The position numbers were made by a program, and so were the translations under genes. Positions 1 to 9,758 of a stretch of 64,000 nucleotides of DNA are shown here, in pieces. Below the pieces are notes generated by a model. It saw nothing but the letters and a program-made list of their open reading frames with translations. It did not search any database and had not been told where the DNA came from. How positions within the stretch are numbered: position 1 is the first letter of the stretch; every line of letters starts with the position of its first letter. The stretch is from Halopolyspora algeriensis (GTDB taxonomy: Bacteria > Actinomycetota > Actinomycetes > Mycobacteriales > Pseudonocardiaceae), in contig NZ_QPJC01000011.1 of NCBI RefSeq assembly GCF_003337235.1, positions 62,001 to 126,000 on the forward strand, read 5' to 3'.

Positions 1-298
1 CCAGTGCGATGGCCTGCCCGGTGAAAGCCGTGGACATCACGGCCAGGGCCAGGATGCGCGGGACGATCGCGTCGACGGCACCGGGGAGCAGGGTGCTCGC
101 TCCGATCAGCAGCCCCAGCGGGATGATCAGAGTCAGCAGCGCCTGCTCGCCGTGACGGAGGGTGAGTATCGCTTCCGTTCGGGTGTGTGCCGCGAGCATC
201 CGCAGGGGATGTGCTCGTCCCGGCGAGGGTCGGAAGGTGCCGGGAGGGAAGGCGGCCGCGGCCTCACCGGAGGTCCGTGCTTCGGAGTCGGCCTTCAA
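1..298 (-). CDS. ABC-2 type transporter permease (partial, cut by window edge)
   Basis: Only the first 99 or so residues lie in the window; the gene runs leftward off the edge. It has a hydrophilic N-terminus of about 50 residues with a Phe-Pro-Pro-Gly-Thr-Phe stretch, then a first membrane segment (TLIIPLGLLIGAS) and the start of a second. I place the start at a TTG (298-296) that overlaps the TGA of the upstream ATPase in a TTGA arrangement, which implies translational coupling. Position and sequence style match the permease that follows the ATPase next to mptB and the suf genes in mycobacteria (Rv1457c-like, from memory). Substrate unknown. Confidence 0.75.
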   Translation of the reverse strand, partial: MKADSEARTSGEAAAAFPPGTFRPSPGRAHPLRMLAAHTRTEAILTLRHGEQALLTLIIPLGLLIGASTLLPGAVDAIVPRILALAVMSTAFTGQAIAL

Positions 299-1233
299 TT
301 GCGTAGCTCCCGTCCGGTCAGTTCGAGGAAGACGTCCTCCAGGCTGCGCCGACTGACCCGCAGTTCCTGGGCGAGCACTCCGTGGTGCGCGCACCAGGAC
401 GTCACCGTCGAGACGGCCTGGGGATCGATGGCACCGTGCACGACGTAGTGGCCGGACCGTACCTCGGTGGCCCGGCAACCTTCGGGCAGCGCGGCCAGGA
501 GCAGCTCGAGATCGAGTGCGGGCTGGGAGCGGAATCGGAGTTCCTGCTGCCCGTGCGGGGGTGCTGTCAGTTCGTCCGGGGTGCCCTCGGCCACGGCGCG
601 GCCCTGATCGACGATGACCACCCGGTCGGCGAGAGTTTCCGCCTCGTCCATCAGATGGGTGGTCAGCAGCACGCTGACACCGTCGGCGCGCAGTGCCGCG
701 ATCAGCTCCCAGACCAGTCGCCGGGCCTGCGGATCCATTCCGGCCGTGGGCTCGTCGAGGAAGACCAGCTCGGGACGCCCGACGAGGGCACATGCCAGGG
801 ACAACCGCTGTTGTTGTCCGCCGGAGAGCCGCTTGTACGGGGTGCGACCCGCGGCGCTCAACCCGAGTATGTCGAGCAGCCAGGCCGGATCGAGCGGGTC
901 GGCGGTGCAGGAGGCGACCAGCCGGAGCATCTCTGCCGCGTGGATCCCCGGATAGGCCCCCCCGCCCTGGGGCATGACCCCGATCCTGGGGCGGAGCTGC
1001 TCGGCCCGCGTCACCGGATCGAGCCCGAGAACCCGGGCACGGCCGCTGTCGGGCCGCAGAAATCCTTCGCAGATCTCGACGGTCGTCGTCTTGCCCGCGC
1101 CGTTCGGCCCGAGCAGTGCCAGCACGCTGCCGCGTTCCAGGCCCAGGTCGAGTCCGGCGACCGCCGCGGTGTCGCCGAAGCGTTTGCTCAGCCCGCGTAC
1201 TTCCACGGCAAGGCTGTCGGCGTTCGGGCTCAC
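295..1233 (-). CDS. ABC transporter ATP-binding protein (exporter type)
   Basis: This is the ATPase partner of the permease cut by the left edge. About 312 residues. It shows Walker A GPNGAGKT near residue 43, the signature LSGGQQQR, Walker B LVFLDEPTAGMD and the switch histidine in LLTTHLMDEAE. A C-terminal extension of about 90 residues (ending in a SLEDVFLELTGRE motif) is typical of drug- or lipid-export ATPases of the DrrA/CcmA class. The start is uncertain: GTG at 1233 is used here, but TTG at 1242 is also in frame. Either lies just after the mptB stop at 1245, so the genes form one operon. Substrate not inferable from sequence. Confidence 0.9.
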   Translation of the reverse strand: MSPNADSLAVEVRGLSKRFGDTAAVAGLDLGLERGSVLALLGPNGAGKTTTVEICEGFLRPDSGRARVLGLDPVTRAEQLRPRIGVMPQGGGAYPGIHAAEMLRLVASCTADPLDPAWLLDILGLSAAGRTPYKRLSGGQQQRLSLACALVGRPELVFLDEPTAGMDPQARRLVWELIAALRADGVSVLLTTHLMDEAETLADRVVIVDQGRAVAEGTPDELTAPPHGQQELRFRSQPALDLELLLAALPEGCRATEVRSGHYVVHGAIDPQAVSTVTSWCAHHGVLAQELRVSRRSLEDVFLELTGRELRN

Positions 1234-1244
1234 GGCCTTCAAGC

Positions 1245-2870
1245 CTATGACGTGATGGGGGGAACGCTCTTCCGGGGCGGCAGCAGGGGAGGAACCTTGC
1301 CCCGCACGAGCAGCAGTGTGACGGCGAACGCGATCAGCGCGGCGATCACCGCGAACGGGATCATGTATCCGCGCAATACATAAGCCGCCCCGGTCGGGGG
1401 GACCACCAACGCGACGAAGGCGCTGATCGCAGCTGCTGCGATGCGGAACCGGTTGTTGCCGGTCGACAGCGCGAGCGGGGGAAGCGCCCACAGCAGGTAC
1501 CACGGGTGCAGCACGGGCCCGAGCAAGGCCACGGCTCCGAGCGTGATGCCGAGTCCGGCCAGCGGCTCGATCCGCCCCCGGAACGACACCCACAGCAGGC
1601 GGAGGCACACCACCGCGCTGATGCCGTAGCCGACGAACTTGGTGATGACGAGCATGGCTTCGGTGTGGTTGCCCAACCCCAGGATCATGCCGATGCCGGC
1701 ACCGGTCATCCCGAGCGCGGTCACGGGGGCCAGCCAGGTCTTGATCCGGTTCGGTACGTCGAAGGTCTCGAGCCAGCCCAGGCCCCAGCCGCTGGCCACC
1801 GTGATGACGGTCATGGCGGCCAGAAAGATCACCGTCAGCAGCAACGCCACGCGCACCAGGTCGGAATACTTCCCGCCTCTGCGGTGCACGAGATAGATGC
1901 CGAAGAAGCCCAGAGCGACGAAGGCGGGGGGTTTGATGGCTCCGGCGATGACGATCACGATGGCGGCCACGATGGTGCCCAGCAGGTGCCGCCAGCGCAA
2001 TCCCAGTTCGATCCCTGCCAGCATGATCCCCATCAGCAGGGCCTCGTTGTGCATACCGCTGACCACGTGGAACAGCACGAGGGGGTTGGCCACGCTGAGC
2101 CACAGGGCCGAGACCGGCTGGATGCCGCAGCGTCGCGCAAGCCGCGAGATCGCCCAGACCGCCAGTGCGAGCCCGGCCAGCATGACCGCACGCCAGAGCA
2201 GGACGCCGGCCACGACGTTGTCCCCGACGATGGTGGCGATGATCCGCCCCAGCATGAGAAATCCCGGCCCGTAGGGGGCAGGGGTGTCCCGCCAGATGTT
2301 GGGCACGTTGGCGGTGAAGGGATGGTCGACGCCCAGCGCGGCCGCGGGCCCCAGGACGTACGGGTCGATGCCGCGTGCGGCGATCTCGCTCTGTGCGAGG
2401 TAGGCGTACATGTCGCGGCTGAACAGAGGCGGGGCGATCGCCAGCGGCAGCGCCCACATCACCACCGTGCGGTCGAACTGGGCACGGGAGATCATCCTCG
2501 CGCGTCCCGGCCAGGACAGTTTTCCCAGCCACAGCCAACCGGCCACGAGCATGAGCATGCCCAACCAGGCAAAGGCCATGGCCACGGTCGGCATGCGGGC
2601 GGGCAGTCCGATCAGTCGGACACCGGACAACGGGTTGTCGACCGGGGCGGCTCCGGCACCGATGGCGCCGAATCCCAGCAGGAGGGAGCCGGTCGTGCCG
2701 AAGCGCCGGACGACGGTGAGCCGGTGTCGTTCGGTGCGATCCAGCGATGCGGGTTCGGGGATATCCCGGATGTCTCCGGCCGTGTCGCCGGGGTGTGCAC
2801 CTGTCCGGTGCCTGCCGACTGCACGGTCCCCGTCGAACCGGTGATCGCCGGTTGTTTCGCCTGCCGTCAC
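1245..2870 (-). CDS. mptB: Polyprenol-phosphomannose-dependent alpha-(1->6)-mannosyltransferase, MptB type
   Basis: A 541-residue polytopic GT-C glycosyltransferase. MptB-family enzymes elongate the alpha-1,6-mannan core of lipomannan-type lipoglycans on the outer face of the membrane with polyprenyl-phosphomannose as donor. About a dozen hydrophobic segments are visible. The first large loop has the family-typical stretch FSRDMYAYLAQ followed by GIDPYVLGP and PYGPGFL, with the acidic residue expected for GT-C catalysis. A hydrophilic N-terminal tail of about 60 residues precedes the first membrane segment. The start is GTG at 2870, eight bases after a TACGCT -10 box. It is divergent from sufR and followed by the ABC exporter, the mycobacterial Rv1459c-Rv1460 order (from memory). 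Family firm; acceptor not shown. Confidence 0.88.
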   Translation of the reverse strand: MTAGETTGDHRFDGDRAVGRHRTGAHPGDTAGDIRDIPEPASLDRTERHRLTVVRRFGTTGSLLLGFGAIGAGAAPVDNPLSGVRLIGLPARMPTVAMAFAWLGMLMLVAGWLWLGKLSWPGRARMISRAQFDRTVVMWALPLAIAPPLFSRDMYAYLAQSEIAARGIDPYVLGPAAALGVDHPFTANVPNIWRDTPAPYGPGFLMLGRIIATIVGDNVVAGVLLWRAVMLAGLALAVWAISRLARRCGIQPVSALWLSVANPLVLFHVVSGMHNEALLMGIMLAGIELGLRWRHLLGTIVAAIVIVIAGAIKPPAFVALGFFGIYLVHRRGGKYSDLVRVALLLTVIFLAAMTVITVASGWGLGWLETFDVPNRIKTWLAPVTALGMTGAGIGMILGLGNHTEAMLVITKFVGYGISAVVCLRLLWVSFRGRIEPLAGLGITLGAVALLGPVLHPWYLLWALPPLALSTGNNRFRIAAAAISAFVALVVPPTGAAYVLRGYMIPFAVIAALIAFAVTLLLVRGKVPPLLPPRKSVPPITS

Positions 2871-2878
2871 GGTGAGCC

Positions 2879-2884
2879 AGCGTA
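2879..2884 (-). promoter_or_regulatory. -10 box of mptB (leaderless)
   Basis: TACGCT on the minus strand ends eight bases before the GTG start at 2870, so the transcript probably begins at or very near the start codon. It lies about 60 bases from the divergent sufR promoter. Confidence 0.5.
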
Positions 2885-2942
2885 ACGAGGTGATTCAGAT
2901 CACAGGGGCACCCCGCGCGGTGGCGTCGCTCGACGAAATAGG

Positions 2943-2959
2943 TAACATCAGTGTTGTGA
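2943..2959 (+). promoter_or_regulatory. sufR promoter with overlapping candidate SufR operator
   Basis: TAACAT at 2943-2948 lies seven bases before the GTG at 2956, giving a leaderless transcript. The overlapping 15 bases at 2945-2959 read ACATC-AGTGT-TGTGA, which keeps the right half and the first three bases of the left half of the ACACT-N5-TGTGA site reported for mycobacterial SufR (recalled, not searched). SufR bound here would cover the transcription start and repress its own operon. Confidence 0.5.
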
Positions 2960-3774
2960 AAAAAGTCGGGACGTCGTCGCCTGCCGCGGTGGTCGACATG
3001 GACACCGCCGCCCGGAGCTCTGCGCAGCAGAGCGCGGCCGGGCAGGCCGGTGATGGGCGCACCCGGCACACGGTCGCGCGGTTACTGCTCGAGCGGGGGC
3101 CGATCACCGCCGTGGAAGTGGCCGAGGAACTCGGCGTGAGTCCGACGGCGGTGCGCAGGCACCTCGACGCGCTGGTAGCCGAAGGCGAGGCATGGACGAG
3201 GGAATCGTCGCGCCGTGGTCGTCGCGGCCGTGGTCGACCCGCGAAGCTGTTCCTGCTCACCGAAGCAGGGCGCGCACGGTTCGGTCACGCCTATGACGAT
3301 CTCGCGGTAGCGGCGCTGCGGTTCCTTGCCGAGCAGGCCGGGGAACAGGCGGTGCGTTCATTCGCCCGGCAGCGGATGGCCACCCTGGTGTCCCACCACC
3401 GCGATGCCCTGGCGGCCGGTGAAACCCCGGCCGAGCGTGCCGAGGTACTGGCCAACGCACTGACCCGCGAGGGCTATGCTGCCTCGACACGAAGTGTCGG
3501 CGCTGGTGAGCAGCTCTGCCAGCACCACTGCCCGGTGGCGCACGTGGCTGCGGACTTCCCGCAGCTGTGCGAAGCCGAGACGGAGGCTTTCGCCGAAGTT
3601 CTCGGCACCCACGTGCAACGGCTGGCCACCATCGCCAACGGCGATGCGGCCTGCACCACGCACGTACCGCATACGCGGTCCGAGCGACCGGGCGCGCACG
3701 ACCGCTCGGACACCGAACTGACGTCTGCCGGCCCGAACCCGCACGGCCGGTGGAACACCACCGCAGATTCCTGA
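2956..3774 (+). CDS. sufR: SufR, iron-sulfur-sensing transcriptional repressor of the suf operon
   Basis: A 272-residue ArsR/DeoR-like regulator. A winged helix occupies roughly residues 40-85, including the helix pair [18 protein letters not shown]-terminal cluster-binding region has Cys188, Cys192 and Cys205 (spacing C-x3-C-x12-C), as in actinobacterial SufR, where these ligands hold an Fe-S cluster and loss of the cluster relieves repression. An open frame extends upstream to 2872, but GTG at 2956 is chosen because a TAACAT -10 box sits seven bases before it. Its TGA is 14 bases before sufB, so it heads the operon. The tail after residue 225 is Arg/Pro/Thr-rich and looks disordered. Confidence 0.93.
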   Translation: MKKVGTSSPAAVVDMDTAARSSAQQSAAGQAGDGRTRHTVARLLLERGPITAVEVAEELGVSPTAVRRHLDALVAEGEAWTRESSRRGRRGRGRPAKLFLLTEAGRARFGHAYDDLAVAALRFLAEQAGEQAVRSFARQRMATLVSHHRDALAAGETPAERAEVLANALTREGYAASTRSVGAGEQLCQHHCPVAHVAADFPQLCEAETEAFAEVLGTHVQRLATIANGDAACTTHVPHTRSERPGAHDRSDTELTSAGPNPHGRWNTTADS

Positions 3775-3788
3775 TGGAGGGAGTCCTT

Positions 3789-5255
3789 ATGACTGCCGCT
3801 GCGGAGCAGCGCACACCCACCACGGTGCCGAACACCTCTGATCAGCCACTGACCCAAGAGGAAACTCTGGCAACCCTGGGCAACTACGAGTACGGCTGGG
3901 CCGACCCGGACATCGCCGGTGCCGACGCCCGCCGAGGCGTGGACGAAGAGGTCGTCCGCGAGATCTCGCGCAAGAAGGACGAGCCGGAGTGGATGCTGGA
4001 GCAGCGGCTGAAGGCGTTGCGGCTGTTCGACCGCAAGCCGATGCCGCAGTGGGGCGCTGACCTCTCGGGGATCGACTTCGATCAGATCAAGTACTTCGTC
4101 CGGTCGACCGAGGAGCAGGCCCAGACCTGGGACGACCTGCCCGAGGACATCAAGACCACCTACGACAAGCTGGGCATTCCCGAGGCGGAAAAGCAGCGGC
4201 TCGTGGCCGGTGTCGCCGCGCAGTACGAGTCCGAGGTCGTCTACCACCAGATCCGCGAGGACCTGGAAGCCCAGGGCGTGGAGTTCCTGGACACCGACAC
4301 GGCGCTGCAGAAGCACCCGGAGATCTTCAAGGAGTACTTCGGCTCGGTCATCCCGGCCGGGGACAACAAGTTCTCCGCGCTCAACAGTGCGGTGTGGTCG
4401 GGCGGCTCGTTCATCTACGTGCCCAAGGGCGTCCACGTCGACATCCCGCTGCAGGCCTACTTCCGGATCAACACCGAGAACATGGGCCAGTTCGAGCGGA
4501 CGCTGATCGTGGTCGACGAGGGTGCCTACGTCCACTACGTGGAAGGCTGCACGGCCCCGATCTACTCCAGTGACTCGCTGCACTCGGCGGTCGTGGAGAT
4601 CGTGGTCAAAAAGAACGCCCGCTGCCGCTACACGACCATCCAGAACTGGTCGAACAACGTCTACAACCTGGTCACCAAGCGGGCCAAGGCCGAAGAGGGC
4701 GCCACCATGGAGTGGGTCGACGGCAACCTGGGCTCCAAGGTGACCATGAAGTACCCGTCGGTGTTCCTCATGGGCGAGCACGCCAAGGGCGAGGTGCTTT
4801 CCGTGGCCTTCGCCGGGGAGCAGCAGCACCAGGACGCGGGCGCGAAGATGGAGCACATGGCCCCGCACACCTCCTCGTCGATCGTGTCCAAGTCGATCGC
4901 TCGGGGTGGAGGCCGTACCTCCTACCGTGGGTTGGTCAAGGTCGCCAAGCGGGCCAACCACTCCTCGTCCAACGTCAAGTGCGACGCGCTGCTGGTGGAC
5001 AACATCAGCAAGTCCGACACCTATCCCTATGTGGACGTGCGTGTCGACGACGTGTCCATGGGTCACGAGGCCACCGTCTCCAAGGTCAGCGACGACCAGC
5101 TGTTCTACCTGATGCAGCGGGGTCTGACCGAGGACGAGGCCATGGCCATGGTGGTGCGCGGGTTCGTGGAGCCGATCGCCCGCGAGCTGCCGATGGAATA
5201 CGCACTGGAACTCAACCGCCTGATCGAACTGCAGATGGAAGGGGCCGTCGGCTAA
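3789..5255 (+). CDS. sufB: SufB, Fe-S cluster scaffold subunit of SufBC2D
   Basis: A 488-residue SufB. It forms the SufB-SufC2-SufD scaffold on which clusters are assembled in the cytosol. The N-terminus (residues 15-130) has the expected NYEYGW start and KKDEPEWM. The beta-helix core contains the SufBD signature near [13 protein letters not shown] and the ending [11 protein letters not shown]. Start ATG 3789 has a GGAGGGAG ribosome site at 3776-3783; a second in-frame ATG at 3774 overlaps the sufR stop but lacks such a site. Length is normal for the family. It is followed by sufD after two bases. Confidence 0.97.
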   Translation: MTAAAEQRTPTTVPNTSDQPLTQEETLATLGNYEYGWADPDIAGADARRGVDEEVVREISRKKDEPEWMLEQRLKALRLFDRKPMPQWGADLSGIDFDQIKYFVRSTEEQAQTWDDLPEDIKTTYDKLGIPEAEKQRLVAGVAAQYESEVVYHQIREDLEAQGVEFLDTDTALQKHPEIFKEYFGSVIPAGDNKFSALNSAVWSGGSFIYVPKGVHVDIPLQAYFRINTENMGQFERTLIVVDEGAYVHYVEGCTAPIYSSDSLHSAVVEIVVKKNARCRYTTIQNWSNNVYNLVTKRAKAEEGATMEWVDGNLGSKVTMKYPSVFLMGEHAKGEVLSVAFAGEQQHQDAGAKMEHMAPHTSSSIVSKSIARGGGRTSYRGLVKVAKRANHSSSNVKCDALLVDNISKSDTYPYVDVRVDDVSMGHEATVSKVSDDQLFYLMQRGLTEDEAMAMVVRGFVEPIARELPMEYALELNRLIELQMEGAVG

Positions 5256-5257
5256 AG

Positions 5258-6448
5258 ATGACGGAGTCGACACTCGAGAAATCCGGCCCGCACGGCCTTG
5301 ATGAGCACTCCCACGGGGGGACCGCGGTTCCGCAGTCCTCCCGGGGGCACCGCTTCACCTCCTACGACGTGGAGGCCTTCGAGGTGCCCGGTGGCCGTGA
5401 GGAGGACTGGCGTTTCACGCCGGTGAAGCGCCTGCACGGTCTGCACGACGGTTCCGCGGCGGCCACGGGATCGCTGCACGTGGAGGTCGGCGGCGACTCG
5501 GCGGTCCGCGTGGAGACCGTGGGCCGCGACGACCAGCGGCTGGGCACCGCCGGTGCCCCCGCCGACCGGGTCGCCGCGCAGGCGTGGTGCTCGTTCACCG
5601 AGGCCACCGTGGTCACGGTTCCCAAGGACACCCAGACCGCCGAACCGATCACCGTCACGGTGCACGGCCCGGGGAAGGGCGAAACCGCCTACGGGCACCT
5701 GCAGTTGCGTGCCGAACCGCTGTCGGAGTCCGTGGTCGTGCTGGACTACCGCGGCTCCGGTGTGATCGGGGAGAACGTCGAACTCATCGCCGAGGACTCG
5801 GCGCGGCTGTCGGTGATCACCATCCACGACTTCTCCGACGACGCCACCCAGGTCAGCTCCGAGCACGTCCACCTGGGCAAGGACGCGGTGTTCCGCCACT
5901 TCGCGGTCACGCTCGGCGGTGACCTGGTGCGGGTCAACACCAAGGTGACCTTCGGCGACCGCGGCGGTGACGCCGACATGCTCGGGGTGTACTTCTCCGA
6001 CAGCGGCCAGCACCTGGAGCACCGTCTCCTGATGGACCACGCCCAGCCGAACTGCCGCAGCAACGTCACCTACAAGGGCGCGCTGCAGGGTGACTCGGCG
6101 CGGTCGGTCTGGATCGGCGACGTGCTCATCCAGGCCGCGGCCGAGGGCACCGACACCTTCGAGCTCAACCGCAACCTGGTGCTGACCGAGGGTGCTCGCG
6201 CCGACTCGGTGCCCAACCTGGAGATCGAGACCGGCGAGATCGTCGGGGCCGGACACGCCAGCGCGATCGGGCGCTTCGACGACGAGCAGCTGTTCTACCT
6301 GCAGGCCAGGGGCATTCCCTACGACCAGGCCCGGAGGCTGGTCGTCCGCGGGTTCTTCGGCGAGATCCTGCAGAAGATCCCCGCCACCGACGTCCGCGAG
6401 CGGCTGGAGGCCGCGATCGACGAGGAACTGGCGGCAGTCGGAGCATGA
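5258..6448 (+). CDS. sufD: SufD, Fe-S cluster scaffold subunit
   Basis: A 396-residue SufD, the partner of SufB in the SufBC2D scaffold. It shares the right-handed beta-helix fold and the C-terminal DEQLFYLQARGI helix region seen in both paralogues. The N-terminus contains RFTSYDVEAFEVPGGREEDW, typical of actinobacterial SufD, where the 'EDWRFTP' part is diagnostic. ATG 5258 lies two bases after the sufB TAA. About 110 bases separate it from sufC, the longest gap inside the operon, with no sign of another promoter. No oddities seen. Confidence 0.96.
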   Translation: MTESTLEKSGPHGLDEHSHGGTAVPQSSRGHRFTSYDVEAFEVPGGREEDWRFTPVKRLHGLHDGSAAATGSLHVEVGGDSAVRVETVGRDDQRLGTAGAPADRVAAQAWCSFTEATVVTVPKDTQTAEPITVTVHGPGKGETAYGHLQLRAEPLSESVVVLDYRGSGVIGENVELIAEDSARLSVITIHDFSDDATQVSSEHVHLGKDAVFRHFAVTLGGDLVRVNTKVTFGDRGGDADMLGVYFSDSGQHLEHRLLMDHAQPNCRSNVTYKGALQGDSARSVWIGDVLIQAAAEGTDTFELNRNLVLTEGARADSVPNLEIETGEIVGAGHASAIGRFDDEQLFYLQARGIPYDQARRLVVRGFFGEILQKIPATDVRERLEAAIDEELAAVGA

Positions 6449-6557
6449 CCGGCCACGGCCGGGACGTGCGCGTTCCGGCCGTGCCGCCCCGTGCCGCCGA
6501 TCCCGTGCGGCACCCACAACAGCCTTTCGCACCAACACCGGGAGAAGAACGAACACG

Positions 6558-8677
<2,120 letters not shown>

Positions 8678-8687
8678 GGAATTGGTG

Positions 8688-9149
8688 ATGCAGCTCGAAC
8701 AGATGTACCAGGAGATCATCCTGGACCACTACCGCAATCCGCACCGGCATGGCCTGCGTGATCCGTTCGATGCGGAATCCTTTCAGGTCAATCCGGTCTG
8801 TGGGGACGAAGTGACCCTCCGGGTGCGGTTGACCGGCACGGGAACCGAAGCGACCGTGGAGGACGTCTCCTACGCGGGACAGGGATGCTCGATCAGCCAG
8901 GCCTCGACGTCGGTGTTGACGGATCTGGTGGTGGGGCGCCCGCTGCAGGAGGCGCTGACGAAGCAGGCCGCTTTCAGCGAGATGATGCACGGCCGTGGTC
9001 AGGTCGATCCCGATGAGGACGTCCTGGAGGACGGCATCGCGTTCGCGGGAGTGGCGAAGTACCCGGCACGTGTGAAATGCGCGCTGCTGGGATGGATGGC
9101 TTTCCGGGACGCCGTATCGCGCGTTGTCGACGAGGTGGGAGCGTCATGA
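8688..9149 (+). CDS. sufU: SufU, zinc-dependent sulfur-transfer partner of SufS
   Basis: A 153-residue IscU-like protein. The ligand set Cys38, Asp40, Cys67 and Cys131 is intact (contexts NPVCGDE, GQGCSIS and VKCALLGW). The insertion between the second and third cysteines is typical of SufU rather than scaffold IscU. In this class the zinc site accepts the SufS persulfide instead of building clusters. ATG 8688 is chosen over in-frame TTG 8682 and GTG 8685 because GAGG at 8676-8679 is best spaced from it. It overlaps sufT by four bases. Confidence 0.95.
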   Translation: MQLEQMYQEIILDHYRNPHRHGLRDPFDAESFQVNPVCGDEVTLRVRLTGTGTEATVEDVSYAGQGCSISQASTSVLTDLVVGRPLQEALTKQAAFSEMMHGRGQVDPDEDVLEDGIAFAGVAKYPARVKCALLGWMAFRDAVSRVVDEVGAS

Positions 9150-9595
9150 CCAGTACTGAGGATCAGACCCGGGTGCAACAGCAGGAACAGACCACCGGTA
9201 CCGAGGCGCAGGACGCCGAGGTGCAGCGTGGGGCCGAGGGGATGCCGCAAGCCCCGGCTTCCGGCGCGGATCTCGCCGCTGTCGAGGATGTCGAGGAGGC
9301 CATGCGCGACGTCGTGGACCCCGAGCTCGGCATCAACGTGGTGGATCTCGGTCTCGTCTACGAAGTCCAGGTCGAACAGGACAATTCGGCCACCATCAAC
9401 ATGACGCTGACCTCACCGGCCTGCCCGCTGACCGACGTCATCGAGGACCAGACGCGGTCGGTGCTGGTGAACGGGCCCGGTGGTGGGATCGTCAACGACT
9501 TCCGGATCAACTGGGTGTGGATGCCGCCGTGGGGTCCGGAAAAGATTACCGAAGAGGGCCGCGATCAGCTGCGCGCCCTCGGGTTCACGGTCTGA
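9146..9595 (+). CDS. sufT: SufT, MIP18/DUF59-family Fe-S maturation factor
   Basis: A 149-residue protein. The first 50 residues are Gln/Glu-rich and probably disordered. The rest is a DUF59 domain with the expected VVDPELGINVVDLGLVY core and the single conserved cysteine in TSPACPLTD. SufT-type proteins help maturation of Fe-S enzymes under high demand. Start ATG 9146 overlaps the sufU stop in an ATGA arrangement. It is the last gene of the operon; a strong terminator begins 18 bases after its stop. Confidence 0.93.
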   Translation: MTSTEDQTRVQQQEQTTGTEAQDAEVQRGAEGMPQAPASGADLAAVEDVEEAMRDVVDPELGINVVDLGLVYEVQVEQDNSATINMTLTSPACPLTDVIEDQTRSVLVNGPGGGIVNDFRINWVWMPPWGPEKITEEGRDQLRALGFTV

Positions 9596-9612
9596 AGCGA
9601 CTTCCGTGACCG

Positions 9613-9649
9613 AAAAGGCCCCGGCAGCGTAACGCTGCCGGGGCCTTTT
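9613..9649 (+). terminator. Rho-independent terminator of the suf operon
   Basis: A near-perfect stem of 17-18 pairs (AAAAGGCCCCGGCAGCG with its complement) closes on a very short loop around 9630-9632 and ends in a T run. The A and T flanks make it symmetrical, so it could also stop transcription from the opposite strand. Confidence 0.93.
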
Positions 9650-9758
9650 TCGTCGTGTGCAGGGCATCGCCCGCAATTGCCGCCACGGCGGGATCGTGCC
9701 GCAACGGCGGGTTCCCGCCGCCCGGTTCGTCCGGGAGGGGCGGAGCCGAAAGGACCAC

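Noticed and set aside
1506-2885. 459-codon plus-strand frame opposite mptB
   Set aside because: It is a Gln/His/Gly-rich shadow of the minus-strand membrane protein.
3474-5273. 599-codon minus-strand frame opposite sufB
   Set aside because: It is antisense to a textbook SufB. Its sequence is His/Val/Leu-rich shadow without motifs.
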